A stretch of DNA of 64,000 nt from PALSA-1180 sp964624625 (GCA_964624625.1 CAZUXW010000006.1:1-64000), one strand, 5' to 3'. Shown: positions 50,640 to 58,965, numbered from the stretch's first letter. The notes: generated by a model not told the origin, from the letters alone. Made by a program: numbers and translations.

Positions 50640-51512
50640 GTGCCCCCAATCCTAAAAACAGCCATAAAAGCAGCTAAAGCCGCTGGATTGATCCATAAAA
50701 GGCATTATGGACTGGTCCGGAACATCCAATTCAAGTCCCACAACAAGCTCAACCTGGTGACGGAAGTGGACACCCTTTGCGAGAAAAGGGTTCTTTCTAT
50801 ACTGAAGCAAACCTTTCCTGGCCATAATTACTGGGGCGAGGAGAGCGGAAAGGACAAGGGAACCTCCCAATATACCTGGCTGATCGATCCCCTCGACGGC
50901 ACCACCAACTACGCCCATGCCTATCCCTTCTTTTGTTGTTCCATCGCTTTGATCAAAAAAACATCCCCTCTCTCCTTGCGGGAGAAGGACAGGGTGAGGG
51001 GTGACTTAAAAACCTCTTACGAAATCATCGCCGGCGTCATCTACGACTCCCTCCGCGACGAATGTTTCTCCGCCGAAAAAGACAAGGGCGCCTTCCTCAA
51101 CGGCAAAAGGATTCTCGTCACCAAAACTTCGGACCTGAAGCAAAGTCTCGTCTGTACCGGTTTCGCCTATCACGTGATGAAAACCAAATACAACTTCAAG
51201 AATTTCGAGAACTTCGTCATGAAATCCCAGGGCGTCAGGCGCGACGGCTCGGCTGCCATGAATTTGGCTTATGTGGCGGCGGGGCGATTTGAGGGATTCT
51301 GGGAGAGGGGGATCCAAGCCTGGGACATGGCAGCGGGAGTTTTGATGGTACAGGAAGCGGGCGGGAAGGTAACGGATTTAACCGGAAAGCCTTTTGAATT
51401 GATGGGTGAAAACGCCTTGGCTAGCAACGGAAAGATTCACCATCAGATGTTTAAAATTTTAAGTACTGGAACCGACGAAAAAAAATGGATCGCCGATCAT
51501 CGCCCTAGATGA
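50640..51512 (+). CDS. suhB: Inositol-1-monophosphatase family protein (SuhB-like) with repeat-derived insertion
   Basis: 290-residue magnesium-dependent phosphatase of inositol or related sugar phosphates. Metal-site motifs are YWGEESG (64-70), IDPLDGTTN (82-90) and WERGIQAWDMAAG toward the C-terminus. Start is GTG at 50640 with GGAGGA six bases upstream. Residues 109-122 (SPLSLREKDRVRGD) have no place in the family alignment between the strand SIALI and EIIAGVIYD and are exactly the translation of a palindromic repeat at 50964-51003. The frame is kept, the insertion falls in a loop, and activity is probably retained. Specificity versus other family members is unsettled. Confidence 0.92.
   Translation: MPPILKTAIKAAKAAGLIHKRHYGLVRNIQFKSHNKLNLVTEVDTLCEKRVLSILKQTFPGHNYWGEESGKDKGTSQYTWLIDPLDGTTNYAHAYPFFCCSIALIKKTSPLSLREKDRVRGDLKTSYEIIAGVIYDSLRDECFSAEKDKGAFLNGKRILVTKTSDLKQSLVCTGFAYHVMKTKYNFKNFENFVMKSQGVRRDGSAAMNLAYVAAGRFEGFWERGIQAWDMAAGVLMVQEAGGKVTDLTGKPFELMGENALASNGKIHHQMFKILSTGTDEKKWIADHRPR
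50964..51003. repeat. Palindromic repeat inserted in suhB
   Basis: CCCCTCTCTCC-TTGC-GGGAGAAGG then ACAGGGTGAGGGG: the same ordered blocks, on the opposite strand, as the intergenic copy at 52898-52935 (CACCCTCATCCTA, CTTCTCCC, GGGAGAAGG). Fourteen codons result. Confidence 0.8.
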
Positions 51513-51548
51513 CTGGAGGCCTCCCCAAATCGGACTCGAACTTTTCGG

Positions 51549-52781
51549 TCACCGAAAATTGAAAAAAACCCTCGCCATCCCCATAAAGTCCTGCCGGAGC
51601 CTTCGGGAAGAAATGAGCACTCCGATCGTGACACCCAGATATAAAAAAGCGTAAACGTTGCGGACATAAACGGAAGAGACTCCCACCCAAGGTTCAACCA
51701 GGGGATAAAAAGCCTGGGTTATAAACAGGATGAAAAGAATTCCGGCTTCCTTCATGCTGAACCGCAAGTTGGACAGGATCACGACCCCGAAAAGCGATTG
51801 AGCCGAGGTCAGGAAGACCTCCGCCATTTGGCGGGAATCCATGGCCATGGAATGAAATCCTCCCCGGGAAAGGGTATAGGCCAAGGGCAAGGCTCCGACC
51901 AATAGAGTCCACTGGTTGACCGTCGAGGAAATGATGGTGTTGAAACTGGCGGTAGGCTTGGCCTTCAGCGCGAACAAAATAGCCACGAGAAATTCCGGCG
52001 ACTCGGAGGCGATGGGCGCCAGCCACTGGACCAGGATAAATTCCTCGATCCCCCAATGTCTTCCCAGCGTCAACAATCCCTCGGCAAAGGGATGGGACGC
52101 GGCGTAAATGGTCCAGGCTGCGATGGTGAAAAAGGACAAGACAAAAATCCTTCGTGGAAATTTCGGCCAGCGTTGGATGACGGCCACCGGGCCTTCCGCC
52201 TGGGGTTCATGGGCGCCGCTCTTCAATAGACGCGAAAAATAAAAGAGAAATAACCCGAAGAAAACTGCCGTGTCGATGAGGGATAGGGTTCCTTTGAGGG
52301 GAATGAGAAAGGAATATAGGGTCGCCGCCAGCAGCACCCCCGTTTCCAGGCGCATCCTTTTTTCCAGCACCACTTCTTGTTTCCGAAACTTCCATGCGTA
52401 AACCAAAACGATGAGGGCCCAACCCATGCCGATCAAAAGCCTGTTCCCCCCCGTCATATTCGCGACCGCGAAAGGTATATAAGCAGGGTTTTGCCCTCCC
52501 TGCCAGGCGAAATAGATGTCCACCGCGTATTCGGGCGCCACCGCCGCCAGGGAGAGGATGCCGAGGGCCAAAGCCGGGGGAATATCCACTTCCGCCACTT
52601 CCGCGGCCCAGGACAAAAGATAAGCTGAAGCGAAGATGGCCAGTCCCGGCAGAAGGGGTTCCCAGGGAATGGGAAGCTGGGGATAGAGAAAATGGGTGAT
52701 GGGCCATTGTAGGGCGAGAAACGGCGCGAGAAATAGGGCCAGCTGGTTCGTCAGGGAGATGTGGGGAGTTTTCTTTTTCAT
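51549..52781 (-). CDS. Sodium/calcium exchanger family (CaCA) membrane protein
   Basis: 410-residue polytopic antiporter with two CaCA repeats. Alpha-1 reads AAVAPEYAVDIYFAW followed by ANMTGGNRLLIG; alpha-2 reads APIASESPEFLVAILFALK followed by IISSTVNQWTLLVG, with the acidic residues E that carry cation. Ten or eleven membrane spans can be counted, with a cytoplasmic loop near residues 190-210 between the halves. The exchanged ion (calcium, sodium or potassium) is not determined. It is convergent with suhB; the upstream 249 bases hold a palindromic repeat. Confidence 0.88.
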   Translation of the reverse strand: MKKKTPHISLTNQLALFLAPFLALQWPITHFLYPQLPIPWEPLLPGLAIFASAYLLSWAAEVAEVDIPPALALGILSLAAVAPEYAVDIYFAWQGGQNPAYIPFAVANMTGGNRLLIGMGWALIVLVYAWKFRKQEVVLEKRMRLETGVLLAATLYSFLIPLKGTLSLIDTAVFFGLFLFYFSRLLKSGAHEPQAEGPVAVIQRWPKFPRRIFVLSFFTIAAWTIYAASHPFAEGLLTLGRHWGIEEFILVQWLAPIASESPEFLVAILFALKAKPTASFNTIISSTVNQWTLLVGALPLAYTLSRGGFHSMAMDSRQMAEVFLTSAQSLFGVVILSNLRFSMKEAGILFILFITQAFYPLVEPWVGVSSVYVRNVYAFLYLGVTIGVLISSRRLRQDFMGMARVFFNFR

Positions 52782-52897
52782 TTCTTCTTTCTTTTATACT
52801 CGGCGTCATTGCGAGGAGCGAACTATACGGCGAAGCAATCTCAGTTTATGGGTTGTTAAAATGTGTTGGCTGTAGCCTTTGAAACGCCATATTAAGT

Positions 52898-52935
52898 CAC
52901 CCTCATCCTAGCCTTCTCCCCTCAAGGGAGAAGGG
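52898..52935. repeat. Palindromic repeat, intergenic copy
   Basis: CACCCTCATCCTA leader then CCTTCTCCC-CTCAA-GGGAGAAGG, a perfect 9-bp stem with a 5-base loop. It shares block order with the copy inside suhB. The interval 52782-53030 shows no gene. Confidence 0.78.
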
Positions 52936-53030
52936 AATAAGTTCAGCGCCATCTTGACTATTGCATCAAGCGGCGAGGATTTTTGTGCATTTTTAATTCC
53001 TAACTACTAACCCCTCATTCCTAATTGCTT

Positions 53031-53903
53031 TTAGGTTGTCCAACCTGCGAGAAATTCCTCAATGAGAATCGGTAAGTCGTCATGATAACCGCCTTCCAGG
53101 AGGGAGAAGACGGGTACATGAAGGCTTTTGAGGACCATTCCGATTTTATGGTAGTCCTTCCTCGTCAGACCGAATTGGGTTAAGGGGTCTTTCTCGTAGG
53201 TATCAAAACCCATGGAAACCCCTACCAGGTCCGGTTTGAAGGCCATGATTTTTTTCAGGGCTCCGTCTAAGGCCGGGAAGTAATCCCCTTCTTTCGTGCC
53301 TGGCGCCAAGGGATAGTTCACGCAATTCCCCTTCGACTGCCTTCCCGTGCCTGGATAGGCGGGAAACTGGTGGAGGGAGACATACATCAACCCCTCCTTC
53401 CCCAGGCAATAATCCTCGGTGCCATTGCCATGGTGGCAGTCCAGGTCCAGTACGGCGATGCGCTTGGCTTTGCCCTGTCGTAGCAAGTCCTGGATGGCGA
53501 CCGCCATGGAGTTGAAATAACAAAAGCCCATGGCCTGTTGGGGAGTGGCATGGTGGCCGGGTGGACGCATCAGGGAAAAGGTCGGGGTTCCCTTTAGGCT
53601 TTCTTCCGCCGCCTGGAGCGCCGCCCCCGCCGAGAGAAGGCTCGAAGCGTAGATGCCGGGGCCTCCGGGTGTGTCCGGGTCAAAATAACCCTCGGCCTGG
53701 ACCAGGTTCACCAAGGAAATTCCGTGAACGGCCTGGATTTTCGCGATCGGGGCAGGGACCGGCTCCTCGAAAACAGAGGCCGGCAGGATGGTTTTTAAAT
53801 ATTCCAGGGATCTCAAAACCCTGGCAGGCTGCTCGGGATGGCCGGAAATATCGTAGAGGCCGGCCTTGGGAGTGGAAAGAATTTTTAAATTTATTCCAGT
53901 CAC
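53031..53903 (-). CDS. Histone deacetylase / acetoin utilisation family deacetylase
   Basis: 290-residue zinc hydrolase of the HDAC superfamily, acting on acetyl-lysine, acetylpolyamines or similar in bacteria. Motifs: LMRPPGHHA with H117/H118, VLDLDCHHGNG with zinc ligands D155 and H157, and SMGFDTYEKDPL with D234. FCYFNSMAVA and the C-terminal SLLEGGYH are typical. The substrate cannot be told. The start is GTG at 53903; no normal SD is seen because the 5' leader is the CACCAAG hairpin, with only GGTGG nine bases before. It is preceded by a PilZ gene. Confidence 0.9.
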   Translation of the reverse strand: MTGINLKILSTPKAGLYDISGHPEQPARVLRSLEYLKTILPASVFEEPVPAPIAKIQAVHGISLVNLVQAEGYFDPDTPGGPGIYASSLLSAGAALQAAEESLKGTPTFSLMRPPGHHATPQQAMGFCYFNSMAVAIQDLLRQGKAKRIAVLDLDCHHGNGTEDYCLGKEGLMYVSLHQFPAYPGTGRQSKGNCVNYPLAPGTKEGDYFPALDGALKKIMAFKPDLVGVSMGFDTYEKDPLTQFGLTRKDYHKIGMVLKSLHVPVFSLLEGGYHDDLPILIEEFLAGWTT

Positions 53904-53911
53904 TGCGTTTC

Positions 53912-54003
53912 ACCACCATGGCACCAAGACACCAAGGACGGCAAAAAATTCATGTACAAAGACTCTTTTTTCACGGTTCTTGGTGTCTTGGTGCCTTGGT
54001 GGT
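53912..54003. repeat. ACCACCAAG-type inverted repeat
   Basis: Arms 53912-53938 and 53977-54003 match at about 25 of 27 positions (ACCACCATGG, CACCAAGAC, ACCAAGG). It is the leader of the deacetylase gene and the trailer of the PilZ gene. Confidence 0.85.
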
Positions 54004-54023
54004 TCATTTCGGAAGGTTCTTTC

Positions 54024-54482
54024 TTATTTTCCGCCGGCATGGCGGCGGAGTTTTTCGGCCAGGAGGTACTTGTCCAGGCGGATCACGTCCTGTTTATTGA
54101 TGGCTAATATTTTAAGACCAGCCCGGAAGGTGGAACCATTGCTCCCGGAGGATTCGGCGTCCGCACGGATCACCTCCGCGATGAGGGTGATCGGAGCCGG
54201 GTAATTGGGAAGGTAAAGGTGGATTTCCAAGGCCATGTCCGGGGGAAAAGCCACTTGGCCCACCAGGGACATGCCCCCCATTGAAATATCCCTGGTCACG
54301 GCGTGGACGATGGCGGATTTCTTGGATAACTCGGGAAGCTGGTCCGTGGTGGATTCCCGGTAGGAGGGGTTGGAAAGGGTGCTTAACAAATCGGCTTTGG
54401 GGATCAGGCAATAGGTCACCTTGACCGAGGCGTCAATGCGCTCGAACTGACGTTTTTCCATCCATCCCGTGTGCAGGACCAT
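54024..54482 (-). CDS. PilZ domain protein
   Basis: 152-residue likely cyclic-di-GMP binder. The signature is split as usual: KRQFERI near residues 9-16 (RxxxR-type; here a single R-F-E-R spacing) and DISMGGMSLVG near 92-102. The C-terminal strand IAEVIRADAE and the KILAINKQDVIRLDKYLLAEKLRR helix follow. AGGGG lies about seven bases before the ATG at 54482. It may modulate motility or polysaccharide output; there is no fused effector. It is followed by the repeat hairpin and the deacetylase. Confidence 0.85.
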   Translation of the reverse strand: MVLHTGWMEKRQFERIDASVKVTYCLIPKADLLSTLSNPSYRESTTDQLPELSKKSAIVHAVTRDISMGGMSLVGQVAFPPDMALEIHLYLPNYPAPITLIAEVIRADAESSGSNGSTFRAGLKILAINKQDVIRLDKYLLAEKLRRHAGGK

Positions 54483-54499
54483 TAAACACCCCTAAAATC

Positions 54500-54575
54500 C
54501 GTCCTCTGTCGTCCGTCCTTCGCCAAAACTTAAGCTTAAGCGGAGGACGAACAGCGAACAACTAAGGACGGGTTT
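54500..54575. repeat. GTCCTCTGTC-type inverted repeat with inner palindrome
   Basis: CGTCCTCTGTCGTCCGTCC on one side and GGAGGACGAACAGCG with AAGGACGGG on the other enclose CTTAAGCTTAAG (54529-54540), a perfect 12-base palindrome. It separates the PilZ and ferredoxin genes. Confidence 0.55.
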
Positions 54576-54576
54576 G

Positions 54577-54786
54577 TCACTTCTTCCAATGAATGCAGGA
54601 TACGGGACAGCCGTTCATGGCGTCCTGGATTTTTTCTTCCGAGTCCCCCTGGGGATTATAAACTTCCGCCAATCCATCGGAGGTCATCCGAAATACCTTG
54701 GGGGCCTCCACCACGCAGGCCTCACAGCCGGTGCATTCCAAAGGGTCGACAAAGGAAATTCGGTTTAACTTCTTCAGATTACCCAT
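54577..54786 (-). CDS. Single-cluster ferredoxin
   Basis: 69-residue [4Fe-4S] ferredoxin: C18, C21 and C24 in ECTGCEAC with C60 in NGCPVSC, plus an extra C64. The spacing and the APKVF-M and PVSCI elements fit the monocluster ferredoxins used as small electron carriers. It begins MGNLKKLNRI. The partner is unknown; none of the adjacent genes is an oxidoreductase. The next gene upstream in transcription is a barrel protein 79 bases away. Confidence 0.9.
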   Translation of the reverse strand: MGNLKKLNRISFVDPLECTGCEACVVEAPKVFRMTSDGLAEVYNPQGDSEEKIQDAMNGCPVSCIHWKK

Positions 54787-54865
54787 AACGGCTCAAATTC
54801 CTGAATCTTGATGTTGGTACTAGGTCGTCCCTGATACCTTGCCCCTGGTGCCTGGAACCGGTTTA

Positions 54866-55849
54866 TTAAAACTGGACCCCAAACGAGGTGCTTCCGGCGA
54901 TATCCGCTCCGTTGGATTCCCCCACCACGGACCACTTGAAACCTTCACCCAGGTCAAACCCAGCGACGAATTTGGGCTCAAAAACCGTTGGAACTGCTGA
55001 GGTCGCCACCGTGAAATTGGCCGCGGCGCTGCTGGAGGATCCTCCCGTGACATCCACCGTGCCGGCGGAGGACATGGAGGAGGAAACGCTTCCCGAGTTG
55101 CGTTGGAATCCCACTCCCACGTAGGGAAAAATCATTCCCAGGTTTTTACCGACCATGATTTTAGCCCCGAGGCTTCTCACGTCCCAATTGAGGGAATAAA
55201 CGGAGGTGCTGGACAAATTGGCGTTATAGGTCGTCGAGTCATGGGTATCCGGGTAGCTGCCGCTCTGGCTCACCTTGGTGGTAAAAGCCATGTTCCCGTT
55301 CATCCTGTCCCAACTCACATCCACCGTCACGGTCGGCAATTGGAGGCCGTCCAAAATTTTGTAGCGCAGGTCCAATCCCCACCCCGTGTAATTGGCCGCG
55401 AAGCCGAAATCCGGCAGGTTGATCTGCGGCAGGATGGACAAGCGCAACCCTAAGTCCAAGCCGTTCATGAGACCCACCCTGGCGGTCCCCACGGGAAAAG
55501 GGATCGGAACCACGGAGGGAATATTAAGGTTGTCTTTCCCCGAGGCCGCCAGCAAACTTAAATTATTGAGTCCCGGGACCGCGATAAAATCCGCGCCCAA
55601 ACCCACGCCAACTTCCACCCTGGGCCCTAGGAGAAGGTCAAAAACACCGGGCGGGGCGCTCCATCCCAGAGTGGAAAAAAATCCTAGGCTCTTGGCGAAG
55701 GGACTATTCACGGTCGCCGCGATGGTGCCGTAATCGGCCGCCATATCCGCGACGAAGTCATCCGCGGGAGTAGCGCCAACGGGAGCCGAGAAGGCCGCCG
55801 CCATGGACAGGCCCAAACCCAGTCCCAAGAGGGGCTGACGTGAAAACAT
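54866..55849 (-). CDS. Outer-membrane beta-barrel-like protein
   Basis: 327-residue protein I do not recognise. Signal peptide MFSRQPLLGLGLGLSMAAAF to about GATPADD; the rest is strand-rich with Gly-rich turns (GPRVEVGVGLGADFIAV, GWGLDLRYKILDG, FPYVGVGFQRNSG) and closes with SFGVQF, the aromatic end used by the barrel assembly machinery. A Ser-rich loop near residues 250-275 is low complexity. GAAGGG precedes the ATG. It is divergent from sfsA. Confidence 0.7.
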   Translation of the reverse strand: MFSRQPLLGLGLGLSMAAAFSAPVGATPADDFVADMAADYGTIAATVNSPFAKSLGFFSTLGWSAPPGVFDLLLGPRVEVGVGLGADFIAVPGLNNLSLLAASGKDNLNIPSVVPIPFPVGTARVGLMNGLDLGLRLSILPQINLPDFGFAANYTGWGLDLRYKILDGLQLPTVTVDVSWDRMNGNMAFTTKVSQSGSYPDTHDSTTYNANLSSTSVYSLNWDVRSLGAKIMVGKNLGMIFPYVGVGFQRNSGSVSSSMSSAGTVDVTGGSSSSAAANFTVATSAVPTVFEPKFVAGFDLGEGFKWSVVGESNGADIAGSTSFGVQF

Positions 55850-55972
55850 TTTTTCCCTTCCCCAGGCGAATAAGATTTAATAGGCGCCAACAAACTTACT
55901 CTAAGCGAGGATTCTGTAAATGAAAAGTGTTTACGTTAAAACAGTTGAAATATTGGCGAAATTGGAGTGGCT

Positions 55973-56695
55973 TTGAATTGGACTGACGGTCCTTTGGTTT
56001 TGGGCCAATTCGTGGAACGGCTTCATCGATTTGGGGCTACCGTGATAGTGGGCGGCCGCCGGGAATATTGCCATGTTCCCAACTCGGGCCGGCTGCGGGA
56101 ACTGCTTTACCCAGGCGCCAAGGTCGCCCTGGTAGACCACCAACCTAAATTAAAAATTAAAATGACCCGAAAGACCCGTTTTGCATTGCGCTTGGCTTTT
56201 TATCAAAGACGTTGGGTCTGCATCGAGGCCAACATCGCCCCCAAGCTCCTTCACGAGGGTTGGAAAAAAGGCCTGGTACCAGGACTGAAACCCTACGACC
56301 AACTCCAGGCGGAAGTTTCCTTCAGCGTCCATACCCGCTTTGATTTTCAAGCGAGAAACTCCCAAACCGGTGAGAAGGCCTGGGTGGAGGTTAAGTGCGC
56401 CACCTTGGTGGACGAGAAAGGAATCGGGCGTTTTCCCGACGCTCCCTCGGAGAGGGCCTCCAAACACCTGCGGGAATTGACGGCCCAAGTCCATCGGCCC
56501 AAAACCAAATCTTTTGTTTTTTTTATTTTACAGAATCCCTTGGGAAAGGCGATGGGACCCCAGGACCAAAGGGATCCCATCTTTGGAAAAACATTGAGGC
56601 GGGCTTTCCGGCGGGGTGTCATCCTGGAGGCTTTCCGGGCTCGGGTCAATATCAAGGGAGCGAGCCTGGAAAGGCGAATCCGGGTTTTATTGTAA
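55973..56695 (+). CDS. sfsA: SfsA family DNA/RNA nuclease
   Basis: 240-residue member of the sugar fermentation stimulation family, now considered PD-(D/E)XK-type nucleases. Family motifs are CHVPNSGRL, the active-site region RFDFQARN with WVEVKCATLV, and FPDAPSERASKHLREL. I use the TTG at 55973, five bases after GGAG; the GTG at 55967 overlaps that SD. The physiological role is unclear. The 3' end overlaps the NHL gene's end by 9 bases in convergent orientation, so the two transcripts collide. Confidence 0.92.
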   Translation: MNWTDGPLVLGQFVERLHRFGATVIVGGRREYCHVPNSGRLRELLYPGAKVALVDHQPKLKIKMTRKTRFALRLAFYQRRWVCIEANIAPKLLHEGWKKGLVPGLKPYDQLQAEVSFSVHTRFDFQARNSQTGEKAWVEVKCATLVDEKGIGRFPDAPSERASKHLRELTAQVHRPKTKSFVFFILQNPLGKAMGPQDQRDPIFGKTLRRAFRRGVILEAFRARVNIKGASLERRIRVLL

Positions 56696-57634
56696 GTGGT
56701 ACTTGACCACCCGGCTGTTGCCGTTGTCGGTCACATAGACATTGCCGTTACCGTCAAGGGCCATGGCGATGGGATGGTTCAACTGCTGGAAAGCAGTACC
56801 GGTCTGGCCCCATTGCGTCAGGTATTTTCCGTTGGTGTCGAACTCCTGGATACGGTCGTTCCCGGCGTCCACCACGAACACATGCCCGCTATTATCCAGT
56901 TTCACGTCGGTAGGGTTGGCGAAGCTGCCGTTCCCCGTTCCCACTTGTCCCCAGCTGGTGGTGGTCCTGGTTTGGACATTGAATTTGGTGATGTTATTTC
57001 CCTGATAATCCGCGACGTAAACATTGCCGTCGCTGTCCGCCGCCATTCCGATGGGATAATTGAACTGTCCGTCCAGGTTCCCGTTTTTGCCCCACGGAAC
57101 CGCAGTCGAGGAACCCAATTGCCAAACCACGTTGGAAATGTCCGAGACCAACAGCCCGCCGTTCGGGTACAGGGCCACTCCCACCGGATAGGAGAAGCTG
57201 TCCCCGCCCAAGGAGGCGGAATCGAATTGTTTCACGAAATTTCCGGCCGCGTCCATCTCCTCAACCCGCCGATTGCCCGAATCGGCGACGTACAAGAGCC
57301 CGTCAGCGCTCACGGCCAAACCGAAGGGATGCTTAAACTGGCCCGCTCCGGTTCCCATGCTTCCCCAAGCCGTAACCGCGTTCCCGTTGGAATCGAACTT
57401 GAGAACCTGGTTCCCGTCCACATCCACCACGTAAATGTTATTGTTCGCATCGACTCCCACCCCCGCCGGGGAGCTGCCGCTGCTCCATTGGCTGACAAAG
57501 GAAGCTCTTTCGACCTGCGTACCGGGAGCCACTGCCAAGGAGGTATTGGGAGCCGAGGGCAAATTGGCTTTCGTACAGCCCAACGGCCCTCCCAGTAGGA
57601 ATCCCGCCGCTAAGATCAGTAGTAATTTTTTCAT
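56687..57634 (-). CDS. NHL-repeat lipoprotein
   Basis: 315-residue lipoprotein with lipobox C20 (LLGGPLGC) after MKKLLLILAA. The mature chain is a six-bladed NHL propeller: repeats of the form GVGVDANNNIYVVDVDGNQV-KFDSNG, with GQFKHPFGLAVS, GLLYVADSGNRRV, GNVYVADYQGNNI, GHVFVVDAGNDRI and GNVYVTDNGNSRV each one blade. Such propellers bind proteins or peptides at the cell surface. The SD is distant (GGGGCGG about 12 bases before the ATG); a TTG-led reading to 57679 is less likely. Confidence 0.85.
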   Translation of the reverse strand: MKKLLLILAAGFLLGGPLGCTKANLPSAPNTSLAVAPGTQVERASFVSQWSSGSSPAGVGVDANNNIYVVDVDGNQVLKFDSNGNAVTAWGSMGTGAGQFKHPFGLAVSADGLLYVADSGNRRVEEMDAAGNFVKQFDSASLGGDSFSYPVGVALYPNGGLLVSDISNVVWQLGSSTAVPWGKNGNLDGQFNYPIGMAADSDGNVYVADYQGNNITKFNVQTRTTTSWGQVGTGNGSFANPTDVKLDNSGHVFVVDAGNDRIQEFDTNGKYLTQWGQTGTAFQQLNHPIAMALDGNGNVYVTDNGNSRVVKYHLQ

Positions 57635-57886
57635 TCGAGCACCGCCCCTTTGTTGTTGGTCTCCGGGTTTGAACTTCAAACTTCAATTCATTCCGGATGC
57701 CTATCCTTAAGGCAACGGTTGTGCCAAGTGGAAAGGGACTTATTCACTGAAAATATTGGATTCTACTGGGAGAGGGGAAAGCGGAATTTGGGTTAAAAGG
57801 GAACGAGCGGGTAAAAATGACTCAAGGGGTTTTGACCGAGATAACCGCATCATGAAACGGCCGGGAAATATCCAGGCCAGGGGCCG

Positions 57887-58063
57887 CTATTCCGCGTATG
57901 ACGCGAGGGCCATTTCCTCCACAAACGATCTACGGACCTGTTGGTCCAATAAATAGCAATCGGGGCAATCATGGATATGCTTTTGGATCCATTCCAATTG
58001 TGAGGGTGTAAGCTGGCGTCGGAGATAGACACTGTAAGCCTGATGAACTTGCCGACAATCCAT
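57887..58063 (-). CDS. 58-residue zinc-finger (anti-sigma-factor-like) protein
   Basis: Small protein MDCRQVHQAYSVYLRRQL followed by a helix and HIHDCPDCYLLDQQV, ending MALASYAE. C3, H31 (or H29), C33 and C36 match the Cys...HxxxCxxC zinc site of anti-sigma factors. A GGGGGGA run lies about five bases before the ATG. There is no membrane helix and no sigma-factor gene next to it, so it would be a soluble orphan regulator. It follows the pilin gene's terminator on the same strand, between pilin and NHL gene. Confidence 0.6.
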   Translation of the reverse strand: MDCRQVHQAYSVYLRRQLTPSQLEWIQKHIHDCPDCYLLDQQVRRSFVEEMALASYAE

Positions 58064-58382
58064 GGTTTCCCCCCAAAAAAGGTATTTTCCACGAAAGCTT
58101 TCAAATGGCGGTTAAAAACATACCCCATCACGAACCCATTTCATAACAAAAAATGGGCGCCGGGGAATCGTGAAACCTTGGGAAGTAAGGGGAAAACATC
58201 TGCCGAATCACCGCGGAGAACCAGCGACCACAAGGTTTGGCGGAAAACACTGGAAATCGGAAGCCAGGGAGGGGAGGGGATTTTTCACGGCCTCGTCAGA
58301 TTCGGCCTTATCTTCCCCTCAAAAAAGAAAAGGCCGCCTCATTCAAGAAGCGGCCTTTTTTCAACTGACTTTTAACTAAAAC
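58064..58382. other. Intergenic region between pilin and the zinc-finger gene
   Basis: About 320 bases. It holds the pilin terminator (58328-58359) and, on the minus strand, the leader of the zinc-finger gene. I see no other gene; a plus-strand open frame across it has no protein-like features. Confidence 0.5.
58328..58359 (-). terminator. Terminator of the pilin gene
   Basis: Stem AAAAGGCCGC / GCGGCCTTTT with a 12-base loop; on the minus strand it is followed by CTTTTTT. It begins 24 bases after the pilin stop. Confidence 0.88.
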
Positions 58383-58838
58383 TTATTCAAACCCGTAGAA
58401 CGAATAAGGAATCGACTTCGAGTCCTTGACCGTGCTGTTGACGTAGACATTTCCAAAGCTGCTGTCGTACATCCAACCGGTCGAGCCAGTGTTTGGCACG
58501 CCGCTGCCGGCCGTCATCGTCACCAAGGCTCCAGCGGGACTCTGGGCACCCGCCACGAAGGCCGCCGTCACCTTCACTGGCGAAATGTTATCCAAGTACC
58601 TGCTGAAAGAGTAGGTTGAAACGGACGAAAGAGTGGTCGGCCAGATGCCTTGGGTGTCTCCATAATAAATGGAGGCGGCTGACTTGATGCTACCCAAGTT
58701 ACCTTTGGTCGATCCTTCCCTGGATTTTTCCAACATTTGGGCAAAGCGCGGAATCGCGATCGCCGCCAAAATACCGATGATCGCGACAACGATCATCAGC
58801 TCAATCAACGTAAAACCTTTTGCTTTTAAACGAACCAT
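58383..58838 (-). CDS. Type IV pilin-like / pseudopilin protein
   Basis: 151-residue prepilin. The N-terminal cleavage and methylation motif is KGFTLIELMIVVAIIGILAA, with the invariant E5 of the mature chain. The hydrophobic helix runs into QMLEKSREGSTKGNLGSIKSA, and a short globular part follows, ending with no cysteine pair. It may be a major pilin or a type II secretion pseudopilin (GspG-like); length and FTLIEL do not separate these. GGAGGAG lies six bases before the ATG. A good terminator follows and the metal-binding gene precedes it. No assembly ATPase is in the window. Confidence 0.92.
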   Translation of the reverse strand: MVRLKAKGFTLIELMIVVAIIGILAAIAIPRFAQMLEKSREGSTKGNLGSIKSAASIYYGDTQGIWPTTLSSVSTYSFSRYLDNISPVKVTAAFVAGAQSPAGALVTMTAGSGVPNTGSTGWMYDSSFGNVYVNSTVKDSKSIPYSFYGFE

Positions 58839-58965
58839 AACAGACTCCTCCCAACCTTGATAACTACCCTGCTACTTTTAGTATACCCCTAAATTCAAAA
58901 AACAAAACCCTTTCAATTTCCGGGCCTAACAATGTTATCGACAAAGCCCCATTTTCAGGCCTGAA

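Noticed and set aside
54800..54866. AACCGGTT near 54856 as a third LacI site
   Set aside because: Only eight bases are palindromic and it falls at the end of a barrel gene within a GGTGCCTGG-type repeat.
57850..58131. 93-codon open frame MMGYVFNRHL on the minus strand
   Set aside because: It overlaps the 58-residue zinc-finger frame, which has an SD and a zinc motif; the longer one has neither.
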